DNA from: Flavobacteriales bacterium UBA958
GTDB taxonomy: Bacteria; Bacteroidota; Bacteroidia; Flavobacteriales_D; Crocinitomicaceae
DNA length: 62,031 nt
Assembly: GCA_002293045.1 (NCBI GenBank)
Contig: DBCM01000011.1
Span: forward strand, 1 to 62,031
Reading direction: 5' to 3'
In this document: piece by piece, positions 1-9,205 of the stretch
How the letters are laid out: each line of letters begins with the position of its first letter
Numbering within the stretch: position 1 is the stretch's first letter
Made by a program: the position numbers and the translations under genes
Notes under the pieces: generated by a model
Told to the model about the DNA's origin: nothing
What the model saw: only the letters and a program-made list of their open reading frames with translations
The model's database searches: none

Positions 1-327
1 TATCCAGCCATGGATATGGTGTGTTTAACGTCATTCAATGAAGGCACACCCGTTTCATTAATTGAAGCTCAAGCAAGTGGCATCCCCGTAATAAGCACCA
101 ATGTTGGGGGTGTAAAAGACATTATTGACGAGAACCAAACCGGAATAATACTGCAGGGAAAATCAGCCGATGAACTTAGTAAATACCTCGTTGAATTGCA
201 CTTAAATAAGAACTTGAGGGTTAAAATGTCACAAAATGCTTGTAACTTTGTAAAAGAACAGTTCAGTTATCAACGATTGGTAGCAGACGTCGACCAACTA
301 TATACGAGCTTATTGGCCAATGAATAG
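1..327 (+). CDS. Glycosyltransferase family 4, C-terminal fragment (5' end outside window)
   Basis: The reading frame is open from base 1, so the start lies upstream of the window; the ATG at 10 is internal. The visible 108 residues are the end of a GT-B glycosyltransferase. They contain the family 4 nucleotide-sugar binding signature NEGTPVSLIEAQASGIPVI, in which the first Glu of the E-x7-E pair contacts the donor sugar, followed by a closing helix. It should add a sugar from an NDP-sugar onto a lipid-linked saccharide at the inner membrane. Its end overlaps the next gene by 8 bases, and the following export and kinase genes place it in a capsule or exopolysaccharide operon. Donor and acceptor cannot be told from this piece. 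Confidence 0.88.
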   Translation, partial: YPAMDMVCLTSFNEGTPVSLIEAQASGIPVISTNVGGVKDIIDENQTGIILQGKSADELSKYLVELHLNKNLRVKMSQNACNFVKEQFSYQRLVADVDQLYTSLLANE

Positions 328-1075
328 CAAACAAATAATTTTTGGTGTCCTTTTGATGTTAACTAGTTCATGCGGGGTATACAACTCCAATAAGTTACTC
401 GCTCCTTCAAAAGATCCATCATACACCATTTCTTCGTTTGAGGGTCAAACCGCAGATGAAAGAATCCAGTCCGGAGATGAATTAAGAATCAAAATATATC
501 CAAATTCTGGGGAACAGGCCCTGTTATCGATTGCCGCCCTTGGTGAAGAAGAAGGTCCTGCGGTTCAAGGAGACGGATTTGTGGTGAATTCCAGTGGTGA
601 AATAACCCTTCCCTTACTTGGTAGCATTTCTGTTCAAGGCCTGCACCTAGAGGAATTGGAAGCACAACTAACCGAAAAATTAGCAACGATAATTCAGGCT
701 CCCTATGTGGAAATTACCATTGTAAACAAAAGGGTGTTATTGTTCAATGGTAAAGGTGCTGGTCAAGTAATTCCGTTGAAAAATGAAGGTACTACCCTCA
801 TGGAAACATTGGCAATAGGTGGCGGAGTAAAAGATTTTGGTAAGTCGAATGAAATCAAGCTATTTCGTCAAGAAAATGGACAGCGAAAGATATACGAATT
901 CGATTTGTCAGAAATGAATCAACTGAAGAACACGGATGTTATCATTAAGAACCGAGATATTATTGTAATCAATCATAATCCCAGGAATGTACAGAATACC
1001 TTGCGCGAAATCGGTCCTTGGCTGAGTATATTAACCAGTGGGTTGGCTATATTTTCAATCTTCAGTAAACTATGA
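320..1075 (+). CDS. Wza-like polysaccharide export outer-membrane lipoprotein
   Basis: A 251-residue lipoprotein with signal peptide and lipobox LTSSC (acylated Cys about residue 18). A polysaccharide export (Poly_export) domain begins near GDELRIKIYPN (about 52-130), followed by an SLBB-like segment (about 138-200) and a hydrophobic C-terminal helix (about 230-248), as in proteins of the Wza type. It should form the outer-membrane channel through which the polymer leaves the cell and work with the Wzc-like kinase, whose start overlaps its last 4 bases (ATGA). It is shorter than E. coli Wza (about 380 residues), which is usual for Bacteroidota forms with fewer SLBB repeats. Confidence 0.88.
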   Translation: MNSKQIIFGVLLMLTSSCGVYNSNKLLAPSKDPSYTISSFEGQTADERIQSGDELRIKIYPNSGEQALLSIAALGEEEGPAVQGDGFVVNSSGEITLPLLGSISVQGLHLEELEAQLTEKLATIIQAPYVEITIVNKRVLLFNGKGAGQVIPLKNEGTTLMETLAIGGGVKDFGKSNEIKLFRQENGQRKIYEFDLSEMNQLKNTDVIIKNRDIIVINHNPRNVQNTLREIGPWLSILTSGLAIFSIFSKL

Positions 1076-3480
1076 CGAAAGAAAAGTTGATTGTTAACGA
1101 CCAATTCAACCCGTTAATCTTAAGAAACATCTTAGCGAGGCATTGGCACAAACCTATATTACTAGTTGGGGCTTTGTTTATTCTCGCATTTTTATACCTC
1201 CGGTATACGAAACCTAGATATAATTCACAGGCGATTCTTCAAATCGTACATTCCAACAAAGTACAACAAGTACTTGGAGATGCTGCGCCATCCGCTCAAG
1301 AAAGTAGTTTATCAAAGGATGTTGAATTATTAAGGTCCTCCATTCTATTTCAGGATGCTGTAGAAAATCTTCACCTGGATGTGAGTGTATACAACGAAGG
1401 GAACCTGTTAACTGAAAACTTGTATGGGTTTACGCCTTTTTCCATAACCGTAAAGGACCTATACGATTCCTCATTCTGCGGAAATATAATACAGCTAAAT
1501 CCGAGCGAAAACGGAGACTTTGAACTGAGCTATGAGCACCAAAAAATCCCGCAAAAAATACAAGGACGGTTAGGTGTTCCCATTAAAACAAGACTCTTCA
1601 ATATTGAAATTAAAACCAATGATCATGTTGCTTTTGAACGCATCTTGACTTCGGGTAAGTTATACTTTCAATTCAATAGTAAAGCAGCAATCGTTCAATC
1701 ATTACAGACAGGGCTTAGCATAACTCCAATAGATGAAAGCGCACGTACCATTGAGATTTTGTATCAACATGAGAATCCAAAATTATGTTTACACCTCGTT
1801 CAGTCTATTATTAATAGCTACCTCAATTTTGAAAAATATAAAAAACAAGAAGAAAGTAGTCAAACCATCGCATTTATCAATGGACAATTAGATTCTTTAT
1901 CTCTTGTGTTGGATCATTCCAAAGACAGCTTAAGCAACTTTCAACGCAATCAAAACCTACCCAGCATCGCCTATGAGGAATCAGACATTACTGGGAATCT
2001 CTCTGCATATTCGAAACGATTAGGAGAGATAAACGAAGAGCTTAACGCAGTTAAATATGTAAATACCCGAATTTCTGCAGATGTTTCACGAAATGAAATA
2101 TACCGAATACTGCCTGAATTGGTAGGCCGAAGAAGTTTTGAAGGATCTATTACTCGTCAAATAGAAGAACTAAACAAACTCCTGGAAACCAAGGAGGATT
2201 TATTGCAGGATATAACCTACGAGAGCAGTAAGGTTCGATTAATCAACGAACGTGTAGCCAATCGAATTCAAGGAGTTAAGAAAAGCTTAAATGCGATTCA
2301 AGAGCGGTTGATGCATGAAAAGCGCTTATTGGAAAGCCAATTGGCAAGATATGAAGGTAAATTAATGGGATTACCAGAGAAAACCTCTGAATTCAACCGT
2401 CTCAAATACATGGAGGAGTTGAATCGCGAATATTTTAATTTGTTTACACAGAAAAAGATTGAATTTCAAATAAATAATGCTGGATTTTCAAGTGAAAACA
2501 GATTGTTGAGTTTACCTGTGCTCGCATCAACCCCGGTTTCGCCGAACCCAAATCGCACCTACCTCATTGTAGGCTTAGGAGGACTTTTATTAGGCATTGC
2601 GTGGTTGTTGTTTTATTACTTGACCTATAATGAAATCACGTCCCTGGCAGACCTTAAAGGATTGTTGCCGTCAACAACAACGATTTTGGGCAGTGTTCCC
2701 CTCTACAAGCAGCGAATGAAGCATTCACAAATCGTAATCAATAAGTCTCCGAAATCCCGGATATCAGAATCGATTCGAAACATCAAATCAAACCTCAATT
2801 TTATCAATAAGGATGCTCAATTAATTGCCGTTTCATCCTCCATCTCCGGGGAAGGAAAAACCTTTGTAATTATGAATCTAGCCGCCACATTTGCTATGTC
2901 GGGAAAACGATGCATTATTTTGGATTTAGATTTAAGAAAGCCGAAGGTACACCATGGGTTTAATATAGACAACCTCAAAGGCATGAGTCAGGTATTGTCT
3001 GGGATTATGACCTTGGAAGAAGCGATTCAATCGTCCGAGATTCCAAACCTTGACTACATAACTGCCGGTCCAATACCGCCGAATCCATCGGATTTAATCC
3101 AAAGCAAAGCCTTAGAAGCCACCATCGAGACCTTGAAAAAAACATACGATATTGTCTTAATTGATAATCCTCCCGTTGGGATTGTCTCAGACGGAATAAA
3201 CCTCTTGTCAAAAGCGGATATTCCGATTTACGTATTTAAAGCGAACTATTCAAAACGAATCTTTGCCAATCAACTGATGCAACTTTTCGAGATCCAAAAA
3301 ATCGACAAGATTAACATTATTCTTAATGCAGTTCCTTCTGGCGGTTCATTGTATGGATATGGTTACGGATATGGTTATGGTTACGGATATGGTGGGTACT
3401 ATTCTGATGACGCCGACGAGTCGTGGTGGAAAAAACTCCTGTCATGGGTAAAATTCAAGAAGAAAAAGAATGGAAATTAG
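1072..3480 (+). CDS. Wzc-like polysaccharide co-polymerase and tyrosine autokinase
   Basis: An 802-residue inner-membrane protein with an N-terminal Wzz domain between two membrane helices (about 28-46 and 495-517) and a long periplasmic coiled coil (about 265-470). The cytoplasmic BY-kinase domain has Walker A SGEGKT (G593-T597), Walker A' ILDLDLRKPK (about 616-625) and Walker B VLIDNPP (about 694-700). The tail is a tyrosine cluster of repeated Gly-Tyr ending GGYYSDD, the usual autophosphorylation target. It should control polymer length and export by cycles of phosphorylation. It overlaps rfbC by 11 bases. No cognate phosphatase is visible in the window; it may lie upstream. Confidence 0.93.
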   Translation: MTKEKLIVNDQFNPLILRNILARHWHKPILLVGALFILAFLYLRYTKPRYNSQAILQIVHSNKVQQVLGDAAPSAQESSLSKDVELLRSSILFQDAVENLHLDVSVYNEGNLLTENLYGFTPFSITVKDLYDSSFCGNIIQLNPSENGDFELSYEHQKIPQKIQGRLGVPIKTRLFNIEIKTNDHVAFERILTSGKLYFQFNSKAAIVQSLQTGLSITPIDESARTIEILYQHENPKLCLHLVQSIINSYLNFEKYKKQEESSQTIAFINGQLDSLSLVLDHSKDSLSNFQRNQNLPSIAYEESDITGNLSAYSKRLGEINEELNAVKYVNTRISADVSRNEIYRILPELVGRRSFEGSITRQIEELNKLLETKEDLLQDITYESSKVRLINERVANRIQGVKKSLNAIQERLMHEKRLLESQLARYEGKLMGLPEKTSEFNRLKYMEELNREYFNLFTQKKIEFQINNAGFSSENRLLSLPVLASTPVSPNPNRTYLIVGLGGLLLGIAWLLFYYLTYNEITSLADLKGLLPSTTTILGSVPLYKQRMKHSQIVINKSPKSRISESIRNIKSNLNFINKDAQLIAVSSSISGEGKTFVIMNLAATFAMSGKRCIILDLDLRKPKVHHGFNIDNLKGMSQVLSGIMTLEEAIQSSEIPNLDYITAGPIPPNPSDLIQSKALEATIETLKKTYDIVLIDNPPVGIVSDGINLLSKADIPIYVFKANYSKRIFANQLMQLFEIQKIDKINIILNAVPSGGSLYGYGYGYGYGYGYGGYYSDDADESWWKKLLSWVKFKKKKNGN
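3352..3402 (+). repeat. Short in-frame tandem repeat coding the Tyr-Gly tail of the Wzc-like kinase
   Basis: Six-base units of the form TAYGGN are repeated about seven times, including longer copies of GGATATGGTTAC. They encode alternating Tyr and Gly. Units are multiples of three bases, so slippage would change the number of phosphorylatable tyrosines without a frameshift. Confidence 0.8.
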
Positions 3481-4009
3481 CGAATTCAATATCCCCGGAT
3501 TATTGCTTATTACCCCAAAACGATTCAGCGATGAACGTGGTTTTTTTATGGAATCGTTTCAAACAGATCGGTATGCGCAAGTGATCCAAGAACACTTTGT
3601 ACAAGACAATATTTCAAATTCCAAAAAAGGGGTAATCAGAGGCTTACACCTTCAAAAACCACCTCATGCGCAAGGAAAACTCGTTCAAGTATTGCGCGGT
3701 GCAGTAAGTGATGTTGCCCTCGATTTAAGAAAATCCTCCCCGACCTTCGGCATGCATGTCCAGGTAGAAATCAGTGCGGAAAATGGTCAACAATTTTATA
3801 TACCTCCGGGATTTGCACACGGGTTTCAAGCCTTGGAAGACGACACATTGTTTCTATACAAATGCACGAATTTTTACGCTGCCGCAGACGAGTTAACCCT
3901 TCGGTGGGACGATCCCGTGCTGGACATACAATGGCCGATTAAGCCGGCAATTACATCTCCAAAAGATGAACAAGGATGGTGGTTTAACGAATTTAAAAGT
4001 CCGTTTTAG
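3470..4009 (+). CDS. rfbC: dTDP-4-dehydrorhamnose 3,5-epimerase
   Basis: At 179 residues it has the usual RfbC/RmlC length and cupin fold motifs. The catalytic base His is at H60 in RGLHLQ, preceded by SDERGFFMESF, with DLRKSSPTFG and the FYIPPGFAHGFQ strand further on. It epimerises C3 and C5 of dTDP-4-keto-6-deoxyglucose on the way to dTDP-L-rhamnose or a related deoxysugar. It starts inside the end of the Wzc-like gene. The other rml genes (rfbA, rfbB, rfbD) are not here and presumably lie upstream. Confidence 0.93.
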   Translation: MEISEFNIPGLLLITPKRFSDERGFFMESFQTDRYAQVIQEHFVQDNISNSKKGVIRGLHLQKPPHAQGKLVQVLRGAVSDVALDLRKSSPTFGMHVQVEISAENGQQFYIPPGFAHGFQALEDDTLFLYKCTNFYAAADELTLRWDDPVLDIQWPIKPAITSPKDEQGWWFNEFKSPF

Positions 4010-4012
4010 CCT

Positions 4013-5095
4013 ATGGCATTGGTTGTGAAGTTATTGTTTTATTTTTTGGGGACCATGGGCTTTACCCTGCTTACGGTATACTTACTCCTCGGGTTTGCAA
4101 AATCGCTGGGCATTCGAAGTAAAAATGACATCAGCGTGCGATGGAGTAACACCTCGAAACCTTCACTTGGCGGAATTGCAATCTTTGCCTCCGTTTTTAT
4201 GGCGATTGTCATCTACTTAATTTCTCATCCGACAGAGAATATTTTTGGAAATCAACGGTTTCTGTTTTTCTTTTTAGGGATTTCTCTCGCATTCATCATG
4301 GGCTTGGCCGATGACGCCTTTAATACACGGCCCTTAATTAAATTAGTTACGCAAGTAATCTGCGGGTTAAGTGTCGTAGCGAGTGATTTAGTGATTCCTG
4401 CCACAAGCAATTATTGGATTGACGCAACGCTCACTGTGGTCTGGGTAATCGGCTTAATGAACTCATTAAACATGTTAGACAACATGGATGGGATTACCGC
4501 AAGCGTGGCCATTAGTATTTTACTCATGCTATTGGCCTTTGAATTACTATTCAGTTCATCTGCCATAGATATCCACACCTTTATCATCATTGGATTGGCA
4601 GGTTCGTTAAGTGGCTTTTTAGTGGTGAACGCCCCTCCTTCGAAGTTATTTATGGGGGATTCAGGTAGCCAACTTATCGGATATGCCATTGCCTTTTACA
4701 GCATTTATCACCTGTGGTACAACGAACCGAGTCACCCGCCTTTTTGGGTAACGTTTTACGTGGCGCTCATGATATTAGCCATTCCATTCATTGATACGTT
4801 TACCGTTTCATTCAACCGCATCAAACAAGGAAAATCGCCTGCCAAAGGAGGAAAAGACCACACCACGCACCACTTGGTATATCGGGGATTTACGGAACGG
4901 GAAACATTCTTATTTGTGGCTATGGCCTCTATCATTCTTGGCGCTGCTGGACTTCTTGTCTTTTATCTATATTCATTAAAACTTCATTATTTTTCACTGC
5001 TTCCCGTGTTGCTTTTTATACCCATCTTTTATTTTCTTTTCAAAAACACCCATGAATTTAAAGCACCACAAAACAATAATAATAGCTTGGATTAG
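4013..5095 (+). CDS. WecA/MraY-family undecaprenyl-phosphate sugar-1-phosphate transferase
   Basis: A 360-residue, roughly ten-helix membrane protein. It carries the family signatures GLADDAFNTRP, NSLNMLDNMDGI, the nucleotide- and Mg-binding FMGDSGSQ loop and a His-rich cytoplasmic loop KDHTTHHLVYRG. It should transfer HexNAc-1-phosphate from UDP-sugar to undecaprenyl phosphate, the first membrane step of polysaccharide or O-antigen synthesis. It is more like WecA/TagO/Rfe than MraY: it sits in a polysaccharide operon rather than a division cluster. The gene follows rfbC by 3 bases, and its 3' end overlaps the next gene by 44 bases. Confidence 0.88.
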   Translation: MALVVKLLFYFLGTMGFTLLTVYLLLGFAKSLGIRSKNDISVRWSNTSKPSLGGIAIFASVFMAIVIYLISHPTENIFGNQRFLFFFLGISLAFIMGLADDAFNTRPLIKLVTQVICGLSVVASDLVIPATSNYWIDATLTVVWVIGLMNSLNMLDNMDGITASVAISILLMLLAFELLFSSSAIDIHTFIIIGLAGSLSGFLVVNAPPSKLFMGDSGSQLIGYAIAFYSIYHLWYNEPSHPPFWVTFYVALMILAIPFIDTFTVSFNRIKQGKSPAKGGKDHTTHHLVYRGFTERETFLFVAMASIILGAAGLLVFYLYSLKLHYFSLLPVLLFIPIFYFLFKNTHEFKAPQNNNNSLD

Positions 5096-5975
5096 CCTTC
5101 TCTTAATCGTTTCCGCGTGCGATACCCCGAAATCTACCCGTCCATCACGTCAAGTGGTAACGCACTCCAATGAGGTCCCAAAATTGCCTGAAAAAATGAT
5201 TTTTTTCAATCAGTCACTTTCGCTATTGGATTTAGATATCAAGGAACGCCTAGACCGTGAAATACTGGTTAACACCTATTTCCAAAGCAGTACAAGTTTA
5301 GCTATTAAGCGATCTGCACGATATTTTCCAACCCTTGAACGCATTTTAAAAGAGGAAGGGGTGCCGGAAGATTTCAAATACCTCTGCGTTATCGAAAGCA
5401 ACTTAAGCAATGTCATTAGCCCTGCCGGGGCTGCGGGATTTTGGCAATTTATGCCTGGTACTGCGCCAGAATACGGCCTCAAAGTTACACCTGAAATAGA
5501 TGAACGCAATCACCTCGAAAAGAGCACCAGGGCAGCTTGTAAATTAATTAAAAACAATTACCGCTTATTTAACGATTGGGTTAATGCCTGCGCAGCATAT
5601 AATCGCGGACCTGGTGGACTTTTAAGAGACATGGAATCGCAGGGAGTTAAACACTTTTTTGACACCGAAATGAATCCGGAAACCGCGCGATATGTATTCA
5701 GGATCATGGCTTTGAAATTAATTATGGAACATCCAACTGCATACGGATATCACATTCCTTTCGAAACAAGGTATTCACCCATCAAAAGCAGGGAAATTCA
5801 AATTAACATGCCGATTAAAAACTTAGCACTATGGGCTCGTCAACAAGGTACTAGCCTTAAAATTATTCACCTATTAAATCCATGGATCTTAACCAACCAA
5901 CTTTCCTTAAACGCTATTCCGTGTGCGGTGAAAGTCCCTGCAAACAAACACGTACTTGGGGTGTTTAAAAAGTAG
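5052..5975 (+). CDS. Membrane-bound lytic transglycosylase (SLT domain lipoprotein)
   Basis: A 307-residue lipoprotein with lipobox IVSAC (Cys about 23). The family 1 transglycosylase domain spans about residues 75-230: catalytic Glu is E115 in CVIESNLSN, followed by GAAGFWQFMPGTA and the AYNRGPGG motif, as in MltD/MltE-like enzymes. It should cleave the MurNAc-GlcNAc bond with formation of 1,6-anhydroMurNAc. Unlike E. coli MltD it has no clear LysM repeats; the C-terminal ~60 residues (ALWARQQGTSLKIIHLLNPW) may be a single degenerate LysM-like unit. Its start lies inside the upstream transferase gene, so the two are probably co-transcribed. Confidence 0.87.
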   Translation: MNLKHHKTIIIAWISLLLIVSACDTPKSTRPSRQVVTHSNEVPKLPEKMIFFNQSLSLLDLDIKERLDREILVNTYFQSSTSLAIKRSARYFPTLERILKEEGVPEDFKYLCVIESNLSNVISPAGAAGFWQFMPGTAPEYGLKVTPEIDERNHLEKSTRAACKLIKNNYRLFNDWVNACAAYNRGPGGLLRDMESQGVKHFFDTEMNPETARYVFRIMALKLIMEHPTAYGYHIPFETRYSPIKSREIQINMPIKNLALWARQQGTSLKIIHLLNPWILTNQLSLNAIPCAVKVPANKHVLGVFKK

Positions 5976-5985
5976 AACACAGCCC

Positions 5986-8814
5986 ATGAACGAACACGAA
6001 TCGATTTCGGTCTACGGCGCGCGAGCGCACAACCTAAAGAACATCGACCTCACCTTTCCAAGAAACCAACTCATCGTGTTTACTGGACTCAGCGGTAGCG
6101 GAAAAAGCTCCTTAGCCTTTGATACCATATTTGCAGAGGGGCAACGGCGCTATATAGAAACATTCTCGTCCTATGTTCGGCAATTCATTGGAGGCTTGGA
6201 ACGCCCGGATGTAGATAAAATAGAAGGATTAAGTCCCGTAGTGGCCATCGAACAAAAAACGGTTTCGCGCTCACCAAGATCAACCGTCGGCACCATCACT
6301 GAACTTTCAGATTTTTTTAGGCTTCTGTATGCACGAGCAGGAACCGCATATTCCCTGGTGACTCAAGAGCCCATGGTAAAATATACGGAGCGAGAGATTA
6401 CCGAGTTGATCTGCACCCGATATGCCGGTAGAAAATTCGCTGTACTAGCCCCAAAAATTAGAGCGCGAAAGGGACATTACAAAGAACTATTTGAGCAGAT
6501 CACGCGTCAAGGATTTACCAAAGTTCGGGTAGATGGAGAAGTGCGAGACATCACGCCGGGAATGAAATTAGACCGCTACAAAACGCACGACATTGAAGTG
6601 GTGATAGATCGATTTACGGAACATGTTTCGGATTTGGAGCGCGTTTACAAAGCGGTTGGAACGGCCATGAAAATGGGCGCTGGCATTATGATGGCAATCG
6701 ATTGGACATCCATGGAGGCCTCCTATTTTAGCAGAAGCTTGATGTGTCCGAGCAGCGGGATTTCTTATCCTGACCCAGAACCGAACTTATTTTCATTCAA
6801 TTCACTCTACGGGGCCTGTGCACCATGCAGTGGGCTTGGGGAGGTAAGTGCCGTAGATTTAGAAAAAATAATTCCAAACCCTTCCTTATCGATTCAAAAA
6901 GGCGGGATTGCCCCCTTAGGAAGTTTCAAACATAATTGGTTCTTTGAAAAACTTCAAAAAATCGTTCTTGCCATGGGGCAGAGCCTCCAAACACCCCTCT
7001 CAAATTTCAGCGCGGATGAAATTAATTTACTGCTGTATGGAAACGAGGACATGCATCTGGGAAAGGAAGACATCCAAGAACGATTCGAAGGGATAATTCA
7101 GTTCATGATGCGTTACAAGGACGATGGTGATCCGATTTTGCTTCGTTGGGTAGAACAATTCATGCACAAAACTCCCTGTCCAACATGTCAAGGATACCGC
7201 CTAAAACAAGAGGCGCTTCACTTTAGAATTGCTGGAAAACATATTGGAGAAATCTCATCCATGGATTTATCTGAACTGGAAGATTGGTTGCAAGAATTCG
7301 ACAATAATCTCAGCAGTGATCAACACCTTATTGCTTCAGAAATCCTGAAAGAAATCAAAACACGATTGAGATTTATATTGGATGTGGGCTTGGGGTATTT
7401 AACCCTTGGCAGATCATCCAAAAGCTTGTCTGGTGGAGAAGCACAACGGATTCGGTTAGCCACCCAAATTGGAACAGAACTCATCAACGTACTCTACATT
7501 CTCGATGAACCTTCCATCGGTCTGCACCAAAGAGACAATACAAAATTGATTAATTCCCTGAAGAAACTCAGAGATGCTGGGAATACCGTACTAGTGGTTG
7601 AACACGACCGAGATATGATTGCGGAAGCAGATCACATTGTGGATATCGGACCCGGCGCCGGAATACATGGAGGAACCATCGTATTCTCAGGAACCTATCC
7701 ACAACTCCTTGCCTCCGAAACCACCACCTCCAAGTATTTCAATGGTAAAAATCAAATTGAAATCCCTACGAAACGTCGAACTGGAAGCGGGAACTCATTG
7801 GTACTAAAAGGAGCGCATGGAAACACCTTAAAGCACGTTAATCTAAAACTTTCTTTGGGAACTTTTATCTGTATTACAGGTGTTTCTGGAAGTGGGAAGT
7901 CAACCCTTATCAATCAAACCTTGTATCCGATATTGCGCAAGCATTTTTACCAAAGTCTCGGACAAGCTTTACCTTATAAAACGATTTCAGGTCTTGAACA
8001 CATCGATAAAGTGATTGATATAGATCAAAGTCCGATTGGCAGGACACCTCGTTCCAATCCTGTAACGTATACCAAGGTGTTTGATGAAATCCGTAGCTTG
8101 TTTGCATCCCTGCCTGAATCACAAATTAGAGGATACAAACCGGGGAGATTTTCATTCAACGTCAGTGGAGGAAAATGTGAAACATGCAACGGCGGTGGCC
8201 TACGGCTCGTGGAAATGAACTTTCTACCTGACGTTTATGTAACCTGTGAAACCTGCCAAGGGAAACGTTATAATGCCGAAACGTTAGAAATTAAGTTTAA
8301 GGGGAAATCCATTTCGGACGTATTGAACATGCAAATATCAGAGGCCGTTCCCTTTTTTGAATCGATCCCAAAAATTCACAGGGTATTGTCGACCCTTGAA
8401 AGTGTTGGTATGGGCTATGTTACCCTGGGACAACCTTCAACCACGCTTTCCGGAGGAGAAGCACAACGGATAAAATTGGCAACAGAATTATCAAAAAAAG
8501 CCACGGGAAATACCTTGTATCTCCTAGACGAACCTTCAACGGGACTGCATTTTGAAGACATTAAGCTTTTATTAAATGTGCTGCATCGGCTAGTAAACGA
8601 GGGAAATACCGTATTAGTGATCGAGCACAACATGGATATAATAAAAACAGCCGACTACATTATAGATATGGGGCCAGACGGTGGAAAAGGAGGCGGCAGC
8701 ATCATCGCGGAAGGTACTCCAGAAAAATTAATTAAAAGCTACATCACACAATCCGATACCGCCGTCTTTTTAAAAGAAGAAATTAATCGAAATAAAATAA
8801 TAAACAAAAGCTGA
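5986..8814 (+). CDS. uvrA: Excinuclease ABC subunit A
   Basis: A 942-residue nucleotide-excision-repair damage sensor with two ABC ATPase modules. The first has Walker A GLSGSGKSS and signature LSGGEAQRIRLA; the second has Walker A GVSGSGKST and signature LSGGEAQRIKLA. The C-terminal zinc finger CETCNGG...CETCQG is intact. In the first module the metal site reads CPSS...CAPC (C254, S257, C278, C281), so one of the four ligands seen in E. coli is Ser. I start at the ATG at 5986, giving MNEHESISVYGARAHNLKNI; an upstream TTG at 5956 would overlap the transglycosylase gene. uvrB and uvrC are not in the window. Confidence 0.97.
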   Translation: MNEHESISVYGARAHNLKNIDLTFPRNQLIVFTGLSGSGKSSLAFDTIFAEGQRRYIETFSSYVRQFIGGLERPDVDKIEGLSPVVAIEQKTVSRSPRSTVGTITELSDFFRLLYARAGTAYSLVTQEPMVKYTEREITELICTRYAGRKFAVLAPKIRARKGHYKELFEQITRQGFTKVRVDGEVRDITPGMKLDRYKTHDIEVVIDRFTEHVSDLERVYKAVGTAMKMGAGIMMAIDWTSMEASYFSRSLMCPSSGISYPDPEPNLFSFNSLYGACAPCSGLGEVSAVDLEKIIPNPSLSIQKGGIAPLGSFKHNWFFEKLQKIVLAMGQSLQTPLSNFSADEINLLLYGNEDMHLGKEDIQERFEGIIQFMMRYKDDGDPILLRWVEQFMHKTPCPTCQGYRLKQEALHFRIAGKHIGEISSMDLSELEDWLQEFDNNLSSDQHLIASEILKEIKTRLRFILDVGLGYLTLGRSSKSLSGGEAQRIRLATQIGTELINVLYILDEPSIGLHQRDNTKLINSLKKLRDAGNTVLVVEHDRDMIAEADHIVDIGPGAGIHGGTIVFSGTYPQLLASETTTSKYFNGKNQIEIPTKRRTGSGNSLVLKGAHGNTLKHVNLKLSLGTFICITGVSGSGKSTLINQTLYPILRKHFYQSLGQALPYKTISGLEHIDKVIDIDQSPIGRTPRSNPVTYTKVFDEIRSLFASLPESQIRGYKPGRFSFNVSGGKCETCNGGGLRLVEMNFLPDVYVTCETCQGKRYNAETLEIKFKGKSISDVLNMQISEAVPFFESIPKIHRVLSTLESVGMGYVTLGQPSTTLSGGEAQRIKLATELSKKATGNTLYLLDEPSTGLHFEDIKLLLNVLHRLVNEGNTVLVIEHNMDIIKTADYIIDMGPDGGKGGGSIIAEGTPEKLIKSYITQSDTAVFLKEEINRNKIINKS

Positions 8815-8826
8815 GTTTATTTTTTA

Positions 8827-8834
8827 TAATTTTG
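8827..8834 (+). promoter_or_regulatory. Bacteroidota-type -7 box upstream of trxA
   Basis: TAATTTTG fits the TAnnTTTG -7 consensus of Bacteroidota housekeeping sigma factor promoters and lies 29 bases before the trxA ATG. No clear TTG -33 element is seen at the expected distance. Confidence 0.6.
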
Positions 8835-8863
8835 TCGAGCTAAAACACATAAAACGTAAAACC

Positions 8864-9181
8864 ATGGCAGTAGAAATTACAGATGCAAATTTTGACGAAC
8901 TAGTAATGAAATCAGACAAACCAGTAATGGTTGATTTTTGGGCAGAATGGTGCGGACCATGTAGAATGATCGGGCCTGCTGTAGAAGAACTTCATACTGA
9001 ATATGCGGACAGAGCTGTCATTGGTAAAGTAAATGTTGACCACAACTCAGGCGTTGCGGCACAATTTGGTGTTCGAAGCATCCCAACTATTCTGTTTATC
9101 AAAAACGGAGAAGTCGTTGACAAATCGGTCGGAGCAGTGCCTAAAGCTACCTTAGCTTCGAAATTGGACGCTATCCTTTAA
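8864..9181 (+). CDS. trxA: Thioredoxin
   Basis: At 105 residues it is a complete classic thioredoxin. The redox-active WCGPC motif has C30 and C33, the buried Asp (VDFWAEW) and the cis-Pro loop RSIPTILF are present. There is no signal peptide, so it is cytosolic. It reduces protein disulfides using electrons from thioredoxin reductase. It has its own promoter box upstream and stands 49 bases after uvrA. Confidence 0.97.
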   Translation: MAVEITDANFDELVMKSDKPVMVDFWAEWCGPCRMIGPAVEELHTEYADRAVIGKVNVDHNSGVAAQFGVRSIPTILFIKNGEVVDKSVGAVPKATLASKLDAIL

Positions 9182-9205
9182 TCGGAATCATACCCCCACC
9201 CATAC

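Noticed and set aside
1..5975. Polysaccharide cluster as a possible novel system
   Set aside because: All visible members belong to well-known Wzx/Wzy-type capsule export families; only the 3' end is in view.
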